A stretch of DNA of 64,000 nucleotides from Stromatinia cepivora (GCA_014898415.1 RCTD01000016.1:930001-994000); one strand, 5' to 3'. Positions 31,288 to 43,060 are shown, counted from the stretch's first letter. The notes: generated by a model from the sequence alone, not told the origin. A program made the numbers and translations.

Positions 31288-32902
31288 ATGCCGAAGCTAA
31301 TCAGTTCCTCAAGACCTGCTTCTCTACGCACTACCGTGTCTAGAGTTTCAGCTTTCTTGTTAGATTGGACCCCATTCCTCCTAATTATCTCCTATTTCAT
31401 ATTCTCAACATGCCTTTACATGTTTTGTACACCAAAGTTGATAGAGATTTTTTGGCTCATCTATCTTTCGACGAATTCCTATACAGCAGCTATGAATGTC
31501 ATGGAAGCCATATGTAGTTTGAAGCCCAACAGGATTGCAAGGAAGGCACTCTACGATGTGGAGCAAAATGGTTGGAAATTTCCCACGCCCGATCATCAAC
31601 TCTTGATATTGGATCTTGTTATCGTCGCATATCTTCCCAACGAGCAAGATATCATCATGGATAGGATTCATTACGCTTTGGATCATATCGTATACCCAGA
31701 AGATAAGATTCGGATCAACGTATTGTACAACACACCCAAACCTATCGAGCCCGTCGAGTCTGAGATGAACGACCTCGCTGCGAAAATTAACCGATTGAGA
31801 ATAATCAAAGTGCCAGACTCGACTTCTAAAGCACATAATCTTAATTACTTCTTTACCTTATATACTGGAGCACAAATCATTGCTTTGTTTGATTGTGATC
31901 ATTACGCCCATCCACATGGCCCGCGGTGGGCAGTTGAGCGGTTTCTAGCTGATGAAGAAGTTGATTGCGTTCAAGGACGATGTGTAATTCAAAATTCCAA
32001 GGCTACATTCTTGACAGGTATGATTGCGGTAGAATTCGACAAGATCTATGCTACATCACATCCCGGCCGAGCTGCATTATTCGGTTATGGACTATTTACC
32101 GGTAAATATACCTTATCCTCCTCCACATTTCACTTTGCACATTTGCTTTAGCATCTCTAACATCTCCAACATCTCTAACATCTCCATAGGTTCCAATGGC
32201 TACTGGCGCGCCAATCTCCTCCGCGATCTAAAAATGGACGCAAGTATGTTAACAGAAGACATCGATTCCGCCTTACGCGCCCTAGAACAAGGCGCCATCT
32301 GTGTCCACGAACCAAACGTCATCTCATACGAACTAGCACCCACAACCTTCCAATCATTTCTCAAACAACGTCTCCGATGGGCTCAAGGCTGGACCCAAGC
32401 CAGTTATCGCCATTGCGTATTGGCCTACAAGAAATCAGCACACAAGAAGCGAAACCTTCTCACGCGATTCGGTCTCCTCTCATTACTGTTAATCCGAGAA
32501 TTGAGCTATTATCTCGTGTCACAATATACATGCCTAATGATAAGTTTCCTCATTACCGGATTTCCCAAAACGGGCACCCAGTTGAAAAATCTTATTTTCT
32601 TCGAATTTCCCGCTTCAGAGTGGTTATTTATCATCGGGTATGTAAACCATCTTCCTTACACACCCACTTCAAATCAAATCAAACCTACTCATCACGATAC
32701 TGATATCCATAGAACTCTCTGCCTAATCGGAAGTCTCGCCATAACATATTTCGTATTATCTGAATTCGTTACCAAGCGCATGATGATCAAGTTTACGATT
32801 CTATACCCCTTTTATCTGATTCTAGGAAGCTGTATTGGTCTCTATGGACATTTTCGACAGATTGTGCGGTATTCGGCTTGGAATGCTACTGTGAGGTCTT
32901 GA
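31288..32902 (+). CDS. processive family 2 glycosyltransferase (cellulose-synthase-like)
   Basis: Membrane beta-glycan synthase of the GT2 type. Three exons (31288-32101, 32190-32637, 32713-32902) with introns of 88 and 75 nt give 483 aa. Two N-terminal helices (about 22-62) precede the catalytic domain. The motifs of processive GT2 enzymes are all present: FDCD (DxD, 202-204), TED (293-295) and QRLRW (331-335). C-terminal helices follow (RFGLLSLLLIRELSYYLVSQY, then two more). Such enzymes polymerise UDP- or GDP-sugars and export the chain; the sugar cannot be read from the motifs. Start at the ATG 31288. The gene faces away from the GH16-acyltransferase gene, a layout consistent with a shared surface-polysaccharide job. 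Intron 1 ends in tandem branch-site-like repeats. Confidence 0.87.
32152..32188 (+). repeat. ATCTCYAAC tandem units at 3' end of a GT2 intron
   Basis: Four 9-bp units ATCTCTAAC/ATCTCCAAC/ATCTCTAAC/ATCTCCATA run into the splice acceptor at 32189. Two contain CTAAC, the fungal branch-site core. Confidence 0.75.
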
Positions 32903-33192
32903 GCTTTGCTCTGCTCAGGAACATTTGTACGGTGAAATACAGTTCTCTAATTCAACCCAATACATACATAGCATGGTGATATAATAATTCTGTTCTTCGA
33001 TTTTGGGTTTTTTTCTGTTGTAGTGGTGTTTTTAGAGAATTCAATAGTTTCTTCACTTTGCGTGCACTTTAGCTCTAGCATAAGTATCAGTGATTCCTCA
33101 CACTTCATACAGTTCCATATCATGATCAAGTTATAACAAAGAAGCATAAATAAACCCACTCAATTTTTCATCCTGCTGTTCCTAAGCCATAC

Positions 33193-33222
33193 ACTCACCC
33201 ACTCACTCACTCACTCACCCAC
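33193..33222. repeat. (CTCA)n microsatellite
   Basis: About seven CTCA units with one CCCA interruption at each end. Confidence 0.8.
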
Positions 33223-33251
33223 TTAAACAGACCAAGTATCCTTCCTACCTA

Positions 33252-33313
33252 CCTCCTTCTCCTCCTTCTCCTCCTTCTCCTCCTTCTCCTCCTTCTCCTC
33301 CTTCTCCTCCTTC
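33252..33313. repeat. 9-bp tandem repeat CTCCTTCTC, about seven copies
   Basis: Near-perfect tandem of CTCCTTCTC. Read on the minus strand in one open frame it gives Lys-Glu-Glu repeats. Confidence 0.88.
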
Positions 33314-33378
33314 ACATCCAAAAAACCAGAAAATTCATCAGAATCCCAACTTCCAATCCCAACTTCAAATCCCTACTA

Positions 33379-33399
33379 AAGCAAGCAAGCAAGCAAGCA
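33379..33399. repeat. (GCAA)n microsatellite
   Basis: Five tandem AGCA/GCAA units. Confidence 0.8.
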
Positions 33400-33715
33400 T
33401 CCATTCATCTTACTACTGAAGAATGCTATTCCGGTACTGAGAAGCAAGTAATCTTTGTATCAGAATTGGAGTTTATATTATCAAACATTAATTCTGAGTT
33501 CTTTCCTCTGCTTTCTTTCCCATGGGTTTTGAAAAGACGTCACCCACCCAATGGTGTATGTAGTGTAAGAAGGTGGGGGGGAGGTGGTGTGGTGGGGTTT
33601 TCGTGATTATATTTGAATCACTCACTCACTCATTCACAAACACAAAAGCCAAGAAAAAAATAAAAAGGAATTTCTCTTCATTGAGCTTATTCTATCTATC
33701 CCAAGCATACCACCT

Positions 33716-33750
33716 TATCCTATCCTATCCTATCCCATCCCATCCCATAC
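33716..33750. repeat. (TATCC)n / (CATCC)n microsatellite
   Basis: Pentanucleotide tandem with about four TATCC units turning into three CATCC units. Confidence 0.8.
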
Positions 33751-34416
33751 TATTCAAAGACAGCCACATGAAGGCATGCCAGCCACTTCCACTTCCACTT
33801 TCACTCTCAATCACCATTGCACTCATTCCATCACCAGAAAAGCAAATCAAATCTTTATCCCCAAGCAATTCCCACCCACCCGATCTAAGAACAGAGACAC
33901 CCCCATAAATCCCTCCTCCCAAGCAAGTATAGAAAGGCACACACTTCCTAAAAACTGAAGTTCCTCCATGTGCATGCAAAGAGCAAGCAAGGTACTTTCA
34001 CCCAGCAATGAAAGGAAAATGATCAAAGAATCCAACCCCATCAAACACCCATATGTAAAATCTCCCTAACCAGAGGTCCTGTTCCCAGAAAGAAGTACTT
34101 TGATGTACTTTTAAAAAAAAACGAATGATCCAAAACGCCTCGCTGATGTGTCGCATGTGATGGGAAAAAACAAAAGCAGTCGAGTTTTTCGATGCCGGTC
34201 CTCTGGTATGAATAACCTGCCTAACACCTGTCCAGAGGACAAAATAAATCCAGAAATTATGTTTAAAGAGAGTAAGAAGGTGGACAGGAAGCCTTATCCA
34301 GGAGATGGAGAATGAATGGGATATGTATGTGAGGAATACCCAGTGATAGACATGTAGGTTGGGTGTATGGTTTCTTCACATCTATATCCCTAGTCCATCA
34401 ATCAAAACAAAAAATG

Positions 34417-35523
34417 TTATTTCCTGCTAGTCTTCTTACCCAGTCGCATGAACCGAGTCCTTAACCACATCATGAGTTTTGTCCAAGCACTGTGCGTTTT
34501 CTTCTTGGTATTTGACATTGTGGTATGACTTCTTCCTCCTGGTGAACCATGTTCCTCGGAAAGAAATGGGGGAGTAGAAATAGTTGCAGTATTATAACTC
34601 TGTCCATAAAGTCCTTCACTTTTCTCATGTATAGTAAGGTCAGACTTGGAGCGCTTTGATCTTGTAGGTAGATTGTCACTGGCAGATGAACGACGATGTC
34701 CTCTTTCAATCTGCCTTGCCTCTTTTTGTTGTTTCTTCTCCATTGCTCGAATTTCTTCCCTTGCTGCCTTTTCTTCTTTGGCTTTCTCTTTCTCTTGGAA
34801 CTTGCGACGTGCCTCTTGTATTGTTTCCGATCGCAGACGATTATCAACATCACTGCGACTTCGAATTCGAAATCCTTCCATAGATCGTCGGATAGACGGT
34901 GAAGTGGGTGACATGTTGTCGAGTGGTGAGGTTATTTCAGGGGATAGAGTGAGACTTGTACGTGAGGTTGCTAGAGCAAGTTTTGAGGAGGTCGGAGGCA
35001 GCTTTGTTTGAATTCTTAGGGTTTGCTGCAAGATAGGATTTGTTGAACCGCTCATAGAGTTTGCTTGATTTGACAAATTGGTTGTACTACGGAAAGTATG
35101 CCGTAACTGATCCTCATCTTCGGTAAGTGCAGGGCTGCTGTTTGTTGCTTCACTTTCGCGAATTGAGTTTTGATAAGAAGCACCTAATGGTGGAGTGTAA
35201 GGTCTGGGTGTTTGCTGGAAAGGATGTACGAATGATCCGGAACGTGGGCCACTGCCTGTTGTTGCTGTTGAAAATTGAGATGTGCCGCTGGTTGAACGAG
35301 CATGAAAACCCCTTCTGCCTCCTTCTCGACTGTTGTATGCAATGTCGTAAGAGGAACGGGAACTGTAGCCAGCACCATAATCAAATATCCCGAGGGCATC
35401 TTCTTGTTCCGCTGCAGGCCGATCCAGATCTAGTGAATTCTTTTCGCTTTGTATCAGTTTTTTAAAAACAGGTTTGACCTTGGACCTAGATCTTGATATA
35501 TGATTTCCATGGTAATTGGACAT
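34417..35523 (-). CDS. uncharacterised basic, disordered fungal protein
   Basis: Single exon, 368 aa from the ATG at 35523 (the frame extends further only through TTG). Mostly disordered and Ser/Thr/Pro-rich, with SPxxR-type phosphorylation-prone segments (MSPTSPSIRRS, RPYTPPLGAS). A charged coiled coil occupies about residues 255-310 (ARRKFQEKEKAKEEKAAREEIRAMEKKQQKEARQ without breaks). The C-terminus is strongly basic with Trp (WTKLMMWLRTRFMRLGKK), suggesting contact with membrane or nucleic acid. I recognise no named family. A leader of at least several hundred bases rich in simple repeats lies upstream. Function unknown. Confidence 0.72.
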   Translation of the reverse strand: MSNYHGNHISRSRSKVKPVFKKLIQSEKNSLDLDRPAAEQEDALGIFDYGAGYSSRSSYDIAYNSREGGRRGFHARSTSGTSQFSTATTGSGPRSGSFVHPFQQTPRPYTPPLGASYQNSIRESEATNSSPALTEDEDQLRHTFRSTTNLSNQANSMSGSTNPILQQTLRIQTKLPPTSSKLALATSRTSLTLSPEITSPLDNMSPTSPSIRRSMEGFRIRSRSDVDNRLRSETIQEARRKFQEKEKAKEEKAAREEIRAMEKKQQKEARQIERGHRRSSASDNLPTRSKRSKSDLTIHEKSEGLYGQSYNTATISTPPFLSEEHGSPGGRSHTTMSNTKKKTHSAWTKLMMWLRTRFMRLGKKTSRK

Positions 35524-35923
35524 TGTTTCGATTGGGGTACGGTGAGAGCAATAAAAACAACCAAAAAACAATGGTAAATAGCAAGTAATAGCAATAACTA
35601 AGACAATCAAAATCAAAATCAAAGAGAAACAACTCTCAGTCCCTTTACGGAGACACTTAATATCATCTACTTTGCATCACTGCTATGCAGAATGAATGTT
35701 GTACGATACAGTCAAGTGAATGAAGATTGATGCACGAGATAAAACTGACCGCCGACTTGCCCCTTTGCGCAAATCCGGTATGGGTTAAGAATTGGAATGT
35801 AATCGGTTGCGATAACGATAAACCCCCTTCTTTTTCGGTATACGGAGTACTTGGTACAGCACAGTACGGGTGAGTTTCTTTTCCGAGGGATAAAAGGGTC
35901 AAAAGGTTGAATAGGATTGAGTA

Positions 35924-35962
35924 AGATTGAATTGAATTGAATTGAAATGATATGATATGATA
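35924..35962. repeat. GAATT / GATAT short tandem tract
   Basis: Runs of TTGAA and ATGAT pentamers in tandem in the leader or promoter of the 34.4 kb gene. Confidence 0.6.
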
Positions 35963-36051
35963 AATAAATGTCAGGACCTATAATCTGGTTTGAGTTAAGT
36001 TGTTTGAGTTGTATGTAGAATTTAATATGTTTGTTGGTTTGGGATTAGATA

Positions 36052-36075
36052 GATAGAGTAGAGTAGAGTAGAGTA
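36052..36075. repeat. (GAGTA)n microsatellite
   Basis: Four to five tandem GAGTA units next to GATA units. Confidence 0.75.
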
Positions 36076-36099
36076 TGGGAGTATAGTAATAGTAAGTGA

Positions 36100-36189
36100 T
36101 GTAAGTAATGTGTAAGTAATGTATAAGTAATGTGTAAGTAATGTGTAAGTAATATGTAAGTAATGAAAGTAAGTAATGAAAAAGTAATA
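36100..36189. repeat. 11-bp degenerate tandem repeat (TAAGTAATGTG)
   Basis: Around seven copies of TAAGTAATGTG with variants. It produces a Tyr/Leu/Thr/His-rich open frame on the minus strand that is an artefact of the repeat. Confidence 0.8.
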
Positions 36190-37386
36190 GAATAGTAAAC
36201 AATTTCTCGAACAAACAATGAATCAGCCGCCATCAGCTAAACATTATTACATTTTCAGCATACCTGGGCTTTCATACGACTCTTTTTCAAAGCCATCCAA
36301 CTTTAATCATCTAATCATCTAAGCCAAAGCCCTCCAAGCCCCTCCCAAGCCATCAACATCTTCCACCCACTTTTAGAAGTACGGAGTATGATGTGGACGC
36401 GTCCGGCTGTGTGGTAGAATATAGAATATATAATCTCTACCAAGGTATTCTTTATACCCAGTTTGCCTTGCCCAGATAGTAAAATGGCCGAGACTCCGAC
36501 TTTTATCGCTCACTCACTGATATTGTCCGGCTTTCCCGAATGCGTACTTCGAAATGTTGGTTGGTTGCATGGCATTGGCAGCATGGATAAAGCGATGAAA
36601 AGGGAATTTGAAATGATTGATACAGTCAGTACAAGCTGACAGCTTTGATCGTTCAAGAAGTGGGAAGTCTAGGTCTTTAAGGATAAAAATGAAGGGTGAA
36701 GGTTAGGTTAGATGGTTAAGTGTGAATGTGATGAGTATAAAAGGCTGAGATCATTGGTTGCTATATTATTTTAGGTTGAACCTACTTATGGCTGGCAATG
36801 TCTGTGTGAAGTCCTTGGTGGAGGATAGAAAAAGAAAAAAAAGTGTGAAGTGGGGATCTATGGAAGATCTCGACATGGTAGGTGGTAAATTTGGAGGAAG
36901 AGAATGGAAGCATGTACGGTATGGAGAAGAATTCAATTGATTCATTCCTAAAACACATCTTCCTTCAAGTTGACAACACAGTTCAATTTACTGATAACTA
37001 CTTTGGTTGGTTGAATATGTGGTTACGTATAATGAGGTTGGTATACCCCTTCATTTGATGATGACCGTCGTGGTCGTGATGATTCACTCCGGGTGCGTTG
37101 GTGGTGGATAAGGCCGCCCTTTTTTTTCCAGGTTTTCTCCGATACGGGGAAGTACTTCATCGGACCATTCTCAAACGACCATGTCACTCATTCATGTCGG
37201 TGAATGCTCAGTCGTGGTCAAATATCCGCTTCTCTACCTATACTTCGCTTGCCTGGACTGTTTGATGAAGGGGTACAGTGATCTGGAACTTGATCAGTAG
37301 AATGAGAGTGGTACGAAGAATCATCTTAAACGAGTCTAATAAAACATATACTCGAGGAGAGATGTCGGCAGATATGGAGTACATCG

Positions 37387-37584
37387 TCACGGATGGATGC
37401 GGAAGGCCGAAGTAGGTAAAGTATCTACAATACATATGTATCTAGTGAGATAGGTACTATCGAGATCCAGTCGCCCAGGTCCGTAAGAGCCGAAAGCGAC
37501 AGGACGATCGAAGTCTACCGGCCATGAATTATCTAAATCGGGACAGTTGAACCATTGCATAACTAATTTTACGTACCTGGCCAA
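37387..37584 (-). other. exon-like open block, unrecognised
   Basis: A 65-codon minus frame with non-repetitive, protein-like composition (QWFNCPDLDNSWPVDFDRP, then FGSYGPGRLDLDS) and locally higher GC. Opening codon is not ATG. It could be an orphan exon of an unrecognised minus-strand gene or a decayed gene. Confidence 0.2.
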
Positions 37585-38039
37585 GATAATAATAAAGACG
37601 TCGCAAATTGTGTCGTGGTATTTTCTACCTTATTTCATGTTCTAGGGTTCGGCATCTTATTATTGCAGATAATAATAATGCATGGAAAATTTCTTCATAC
37701 TTTCCGACCTCACAATTGCATATTTCACATATAGTTTTGTCGGACTTTCAACACAACAAATGTATCACTGACTCGGGGGATTTATTCCTTTCCATGCAAT
37801 GTTCAACGTCCTGCAAAGCCACCATCACACAATAGTGCTAATCCCCACCGTTCAATATCCAGTCACCTGCCAAATGTAGATTCAATCTCTGTTTCGTTTC
37901 CGAAAGTGCAACGGGGAGGAAACGTTCTCAAGGTAGTACAGTCACAAATGAAGGGGTTGAAGTTTGACATCGCACATCCATATACTCTCGGGAAACTGCT
38001 ACATATATATATTTGTACAGTAAAAAAAATGCCATGTAC

Positions 38040-38264
38040 CTAGGATAAGTTGCATGAACTCAATGGCCGTGCTCGGGTCCTTCACTTGATTTCGTCCATG
38101 TTTGGGCGATAAAACACTGGGGACCTCCTTTAATTTCTCTTCTCCCTTGTTTCGATGACGACAAGAAAGTGTGCTAGGGAGAGAGAGTTTTCTCTTATCG
38201 ATCACTTGCATGAAGTTAGAACTTGCGTCCGTTTCTTTTGCGAGACCCTCCGAAAGACGCAATT
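38040..38264 (-). other. exon-like block flanked by splice-type signals
   Basis: A 225-nt open stretch on the minus strand preceded by a TTTAG acceptor after a pyrimidine-rich run and followed by AG|GTACAT. It encodes a Lys/Glu/Ser-rich segment (SNFMQVIDKRKLSLPSTLSC, then HGRNQVKDPSTAIEF). It may belong with 37387-37584 to one minus-strand gene, but I could not build a full model. Confidence 0.22.
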
Positions 38265-38360
38265 CTAAAGTAGAATTGTTGACGAAATATGCTGGTCAAG
38301 GAATTAAAAGGGAACTAATAAAATATAGATCACGGACGTGAGGCTATTGTGTGATGGATC

Positions 38361-38675
38361 ATGGTGACCCTTCTCTTACCTTATCTTGAAGTATCAAGGA
38401 TATTCCTCGCCTCAGGGTTGAGGGTTCGAAGAAGTCATGTACATACTTTCGCATTTGTACTGGTCTGCTGGATACTTCCTGCAACATATGCAAGATTCTT
38501 CACCTCAGTCATTGCGTATGCGACGATAATACTCAAATTGCGCACAGCGAGCAAGGCTGTCAGTCAAAATCATAAACATTATCATACAGCAACCTCAATA
38601 TTTGTCTTCGCCGTGCTGGCGCCTGTTAGTTTGTTGTGGTCCCTTGGTGGATTTTACTCCGCTCAACCCACTTGA
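38361..38675 (+). CDS. possible small two-helix membrane ORF
   Basis: 104 codons from an ATG at 38361. Two hydrophobic segments (FAFVLVCWILPATYARFF and SIFVFAVLAPVSLLWSLGG) separated by a basic loop. It lies isolated in a desert, has no recognised family and may be chance. Confidence 0.2.
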   Translation: MVTLLLPYLEVSRIFLASGLRVRRSHVHTFAFVLVCWILPATYARFFTSVIAYATIILKLRTASKAVSQNHKHYHTATSIFVFAVLAPVSLLWSLGGFYSAQPT

Positions 38676-39393
38676 GTAGGTTTTCAAACGCACATTACTC
38701 GTTGACATGCAGATGATGATGATGAGGATCAACGAGGCATGGGTGAAGCCTTGTAGCTCTAGATCACGTCCATACTAGTCCCTTTGAGCAGTTTTCTTAA
38801 AATGTCAAAATCTAAAATTCTTGAGTTAAGCATCAGCCAAGGAGTGGATGATGCTACACTGCATTGATGTTGGAGGGGTAAGGGAAGCAAGGTCACTCAT
38901 CCTAGATAGGCCAGTTGAGTACAGCACATGCCACCAGGTGTTCACTGCCGTCCCGTTGTAGTATCCCCAACTTGCAAACATGGGTACTTGTGCAATATGT
39001 GTACATTGTATACATGACAACAATATTAAAGGTATATGGGAACATGTCGCTCCCCATGCTATACCACTCGGGGAGGCAGAGTTCAAACTTCCGTACCCAG
39101 ATTCAAACGATGTTTGGTAACATATAAAATGCCAGAGCTCATCTAGAATTTTTATGGCGGGTCATCCCGTTATCTAATGGGGAGGGAGGAGTGGAAGCGT
39201 ATAGGTCAAATGATATAGTATGAATAGATGCAGTAGTATAAAATAGCGAGGCTTACGTCAGCAAGACATAAGGTAGTAAAGCTAGCACAAGTAGATAACG
39301 TAGGCCATATTGAGGCTATATCTACCTATCTTATTGCCATACGGGAAATACGAACTCGAGCCATGTACGAGCGAAACGATCACATATTGACTA

Positions 39394-39435
39394 ATACTAC
39401 TACTACATCGGTACGTACCGTAGTTGATAGTAGTA
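39394..39435. repeat. hairpin-forming palindrome around CGGTACGTACCG
   Basis: A perfect 12-bp palindrome (39409-39420) sits inside imperfect arms ACTACTACTACAT / TAGTTGATAGTAGT. A related GGTAC-based hairpin occurs near 55.88 kb. Confidence 0.6.
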
Positions 39436-42400
39436 CGTACAAATAGTATGTACCCAGGTAGTTATGTAGTGGCTAATGATATCCATCTAAGATAATACCA
39501 CGGATGATTCGACATCAAATAAAAGGGACAATCTATTTGTTCAATTTGTTTTAACTTCTCCACATTCTTCACGCGCGTGAACTCACAGACTCGGCCTCGA
39601 CCATAGTGTCCACTATTCTTAGCTTTTTTTAGATTTGTAGTCAGCATATTAGAACCAAGCTCACCAAGGTATTCCGACCCCGCTCGTCAGTCAATTTGTG
39701 TGTCTCACTGTGTCTCTGTGCCGAAAAATCTACCCGCGGCCCTGTCTGCTAATGTTATTGACACGGACTTTCAGCGATCATCTCGCTTTCTTCTAATCCG
39801 CTAATCCATTAATAAATGATGTATTAGAATTAGACTCGGAATCCATGACTGATGGGGAATAAATTCATATCAAGGCGGCAAATGCGTGAATTAAGAGGAA
39901 TAACATAAGTTACATAACTTTTGAGCCTCGTATTGGTTTTTAGTAGTGAATAAACTGGGGTATCGTATTATCTACAAACAGAGAAGACGTTGAGCATATG
40001 TCAAGCATGCTTAGGATATTTGTTCCTCCGAGACAAATCGACTCTAACATCTACTGGAGCCTCGGACAGTGATCCGATACAGTACCTCACATATATACAT
40101 GATCAGGAATTTCTTGGCTGATCCAAGCTAGCTATGGGTAATATCTAGATCAAATTGCATTAAGTTAAATGGGGGAGGAAGAACGACATGGAAAATAATC
40201 AACTGGCTACAACCTTGAAATTGATGAATGGTAACCACAACACATGATGTGAGAGTGTTGAGTAGTGATAGCTTCGCCACGAGCCCTTTTTCCCGGATGT
40301 GTCAAAGTATTCGATGGCTGATATTTCTTAGATGGTCATCCTCAGCTCGTGATAGTTCTGAATTTTCAGTAATTCTTCTCTCAACGTATGATGGCAAGTG
40401 TTTTAATTTGATGTTTGTAGTGTTCGGCTCTATGAGACCATGACCATCCCTCCACCAAAATGCCCCTCTTCGCAGACGCGAAAAAAGGTGGTTCATCATG
40501 CTCATCATTTCATGCCGTGAAACCCTGGTCTATCTATGGCTTTAGGTCGAACTACGGCCACCTTTTGGCAGTTGCATTTGAGGTGACAGACTTAGAGAAA
40601 ATTAGAGTCGCAACGCCTCGTTGTTGAGTCTTCCCTGTAGAAACACTAGAGAAGAAGATGAAGCTTCAGATCATATTCGCTAATGTTGATGAAAGTGTGG
40701 AAGGCGTCTTTGAGAAGGCTAAGATTTCCCAAAGCAGGCGCCTGCAGCGGTCGATGTGTTTTCGTTATAAAATAACCCTGGTCGACCACAATTGCGCAAA
40801 TGACAGGCGAACTAGCAAGCACTGATTTGTAAAGGCAATTTTATTAAGCATAAAAGCAGGCAATACTATAGGTTGTAGACAGGCATCTTGTTCCTCTACT
40901 TTTCGCAGGTACATTTGCACCTAGTTCTTATACTATACCTGGATGATTCTATTCGAGTTAACGATCCAAAGATAGGAACTAAAAGGATTTGGCTATGAAC
41001 AGCTTGAATCATATGAATTGGAGTCGAATCCTACCTATCACAAGTTAGTTTACTAGTAAGCCATTGACCACTCAAGCTCTTAACAAACATTATATTACAC
41101 CCTATGAATAAAATGATTCAAATTCTCTTTGCTTCCCTTTGCCAAGTACCATATCACTGATCAGATACCGATGTACCTATGTACTACCTACCATACGCAT
41201 TTCCCGTTCCGTTCTTCCATACTTACTTTTACTACTTTTCAAGGTATCTTAAACCTATGCAGACCCTGAGCATTTCTTAAACCCATCCCTACATTCTATA
41301 CCTAGGCAATCCACCTAGCGCACACCACCACCACAAACATTCATTCTCCCACAATCCACAATGCCCACCACACGCGCTTGAGATCCAATTTTAATTATTT
41401 TAAATTCTTACAGTCTTACATATCGAGTTAGCCGGTATACCATTTGGATTCATTTCAACCCTTTCCCCTCCGTTGTTGCAAAAAGTGGCGCCCGGCAAGC
41501 GTTACTGAACCGAGTGTCATTCAACAACTGATGAAGGGGAAAATTCGACTAGCAAGCTTAGATAGCCGGACGGACTAGACCAACTATTTATTACGCTGTC
41601 CGAAATACTCGAAATACATTATTCGGAGTATTATTGTTTATGAAATTCTCCCGCGCTTTTTCTTGACTTCCCAAAACAATCATCCAACAAACCTTCTCCC
41701 CACCCCACCCCCAGTAAAATACCCAGAATGTACAAGTACATCCAAAGAGCTTAATAGACCCCAGACCAGTTCTGGTACTAAATGGCTCGATTGATTGTCA
41801 TCATATTCATGGATGGCTCAAACGGCTCAAATGGCAACACCAGGCGCACATTTTGCTCAATGCTCGAAGAACAAGCGCTGCCATTTGTCTCCAGATTTTG
41901 ATCCACTCTTCCATCTCGATCCCTGATTCCCTGATGCGTCTGTCCCAGTCTTCCTAATAATTGCTAACGCTTAACTTGCCATGTAGCAGAAGACAAGGAC
42001 AAGAGGAAAAAATATAACTGCTCGGGTCCAGCCGTGTGGTCGTGTCGTTGGTTCAGTCCTATATAGACCTCGTCCAGACCCCTAATGTCCACCTTCGAAG
42101 CAGTATGACATCTCATCGTCTTTCTCTTCTATCGTGGTAGTGTGTCCTCCTTGTTTCTTGTTTCAAGGGAACTGGTTCCTCGCAACTGTATATTTATCCA
42201 ATTGATCTCGGGTACACGAGGATGACAGTCGTTTGGTGATCTCTTCGTCTCTATTGTCCTTCGTTGGTTGCTTGAATATATATATTGGCAGGTTTCTTGG
42301 GAAGAGTTTTTTTGTATTTTGATCTTTGGGAGCAAACAAAATAAAGAACTATCTGGTAATACATACATACCCTTTATCACTTTTCGAGGATTTTCATGGC

Positions 42401-43060
42401 TGGATTCCAGTGAAATCACTTTTCCTCCCAAAGAAAGAAGATTTTCTACCTTAATTTTCCTGAGATACGAAGAATTATTTCTACTTGACGGGCAAACATA
42501 TCCAACCCAAGCTCAGTCCTTCTTTGACGACCCCTCCGTTTTCGCGCATCACCACCACTATTCCTACCACCACCACAAACTGCCCTCGAGACCCTTCATT
42601 ACACGTTCTCCCTCCACGACATATATCGGCGTCATTTGACCCAACATCGAAGACATCGGCCCAATCTTGTCTCCATACGCTGCATTCCGCCCTCTTTGAA
42701 GAAGCCGAGAAAATTGATGGAATCCTATCACACATGTGTTACGGGTCTTCTATAAAATTCTTCATTATCTCAAACCGGTTCATAATCGCTCACTTCCACA
42801 AACCTTTTTTCGACCTCATTAATCGCCATTATAAAAGACGTCCCTTCCCCAGTTGTCTTGCTTGAAACAATATACGAGTCTTACACGCCAAATTCGGTTT
42901 GCCACTTCTTACGCCGATAGCTCGCAAAATACTACACCCACTCAAGCCATTCCGTGTGACGTTGGCTTTTACCTCACTTGACCTCCGTGGACCGTGTCCC
43001 AAGAGAGCTCCTTACACTCCTCAACTTTATACCCCACTGCCTTAATCCTGAGTAGTAAAA

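Larger units (their letters stand above)
32903..34416. other. convergent 1.5 kb region dense in microsatellites
   Basis: Lies between the GT2 3' end and the 3' end of the basic disordered protein gene. Contains (CTCA)n at about 33193-33222, a 9-bp CT-rich tandem at 33252-33313, (GCAA)n at 33379-33399 and (TATCC/CATCC)n at 33716-33750. No gene can be supported. Confidence 0.5.
35524..43060. other. 7.5 kb gene desert
   Basis: No gene with family features was found. It contains several microsatellites (35924-35962, 36052-36075, 36100-36189), a 12-bp perfect palindrome at 39409-39420 within a longer hairpin, and three exon-like or small-ORF blocks (37387-37584, 38040-38264, 38361-38675) given separately. 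The 3' part (41.2-43.0 kb) is presumably the promoter and leader of the Cps1-like gene. Confidence 0.5.

Noticed and set aside
33725..34044. Minus-strand frames with Gly/Ser-rich composition
   Set aside because: Overlap pentanucleotide repeats, lack features, and lie between two convergent 3' ends.
35978..36233. Two minus-strand Tyr/Leu/His-rich frames
   Set aside because: Entirely produced by the 11-bp tandem repeat.
38405..38435. GGGTTCGAAG as a tRNA T arm
   Set aside because: Flanks do not pair and no anticodon arm is found.
41020..41060. B-box-like GGATTCGACTCC on the minus strand as a tRNA
   Set aside because: No acceptor or anticodon stem could be paired around it.
42129..42865. Frames upstream of the Cps1-like gene on both strands
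   Set aside because: Thr/His-rich simple sequence, mutually overlapping, likely leader or promoter.
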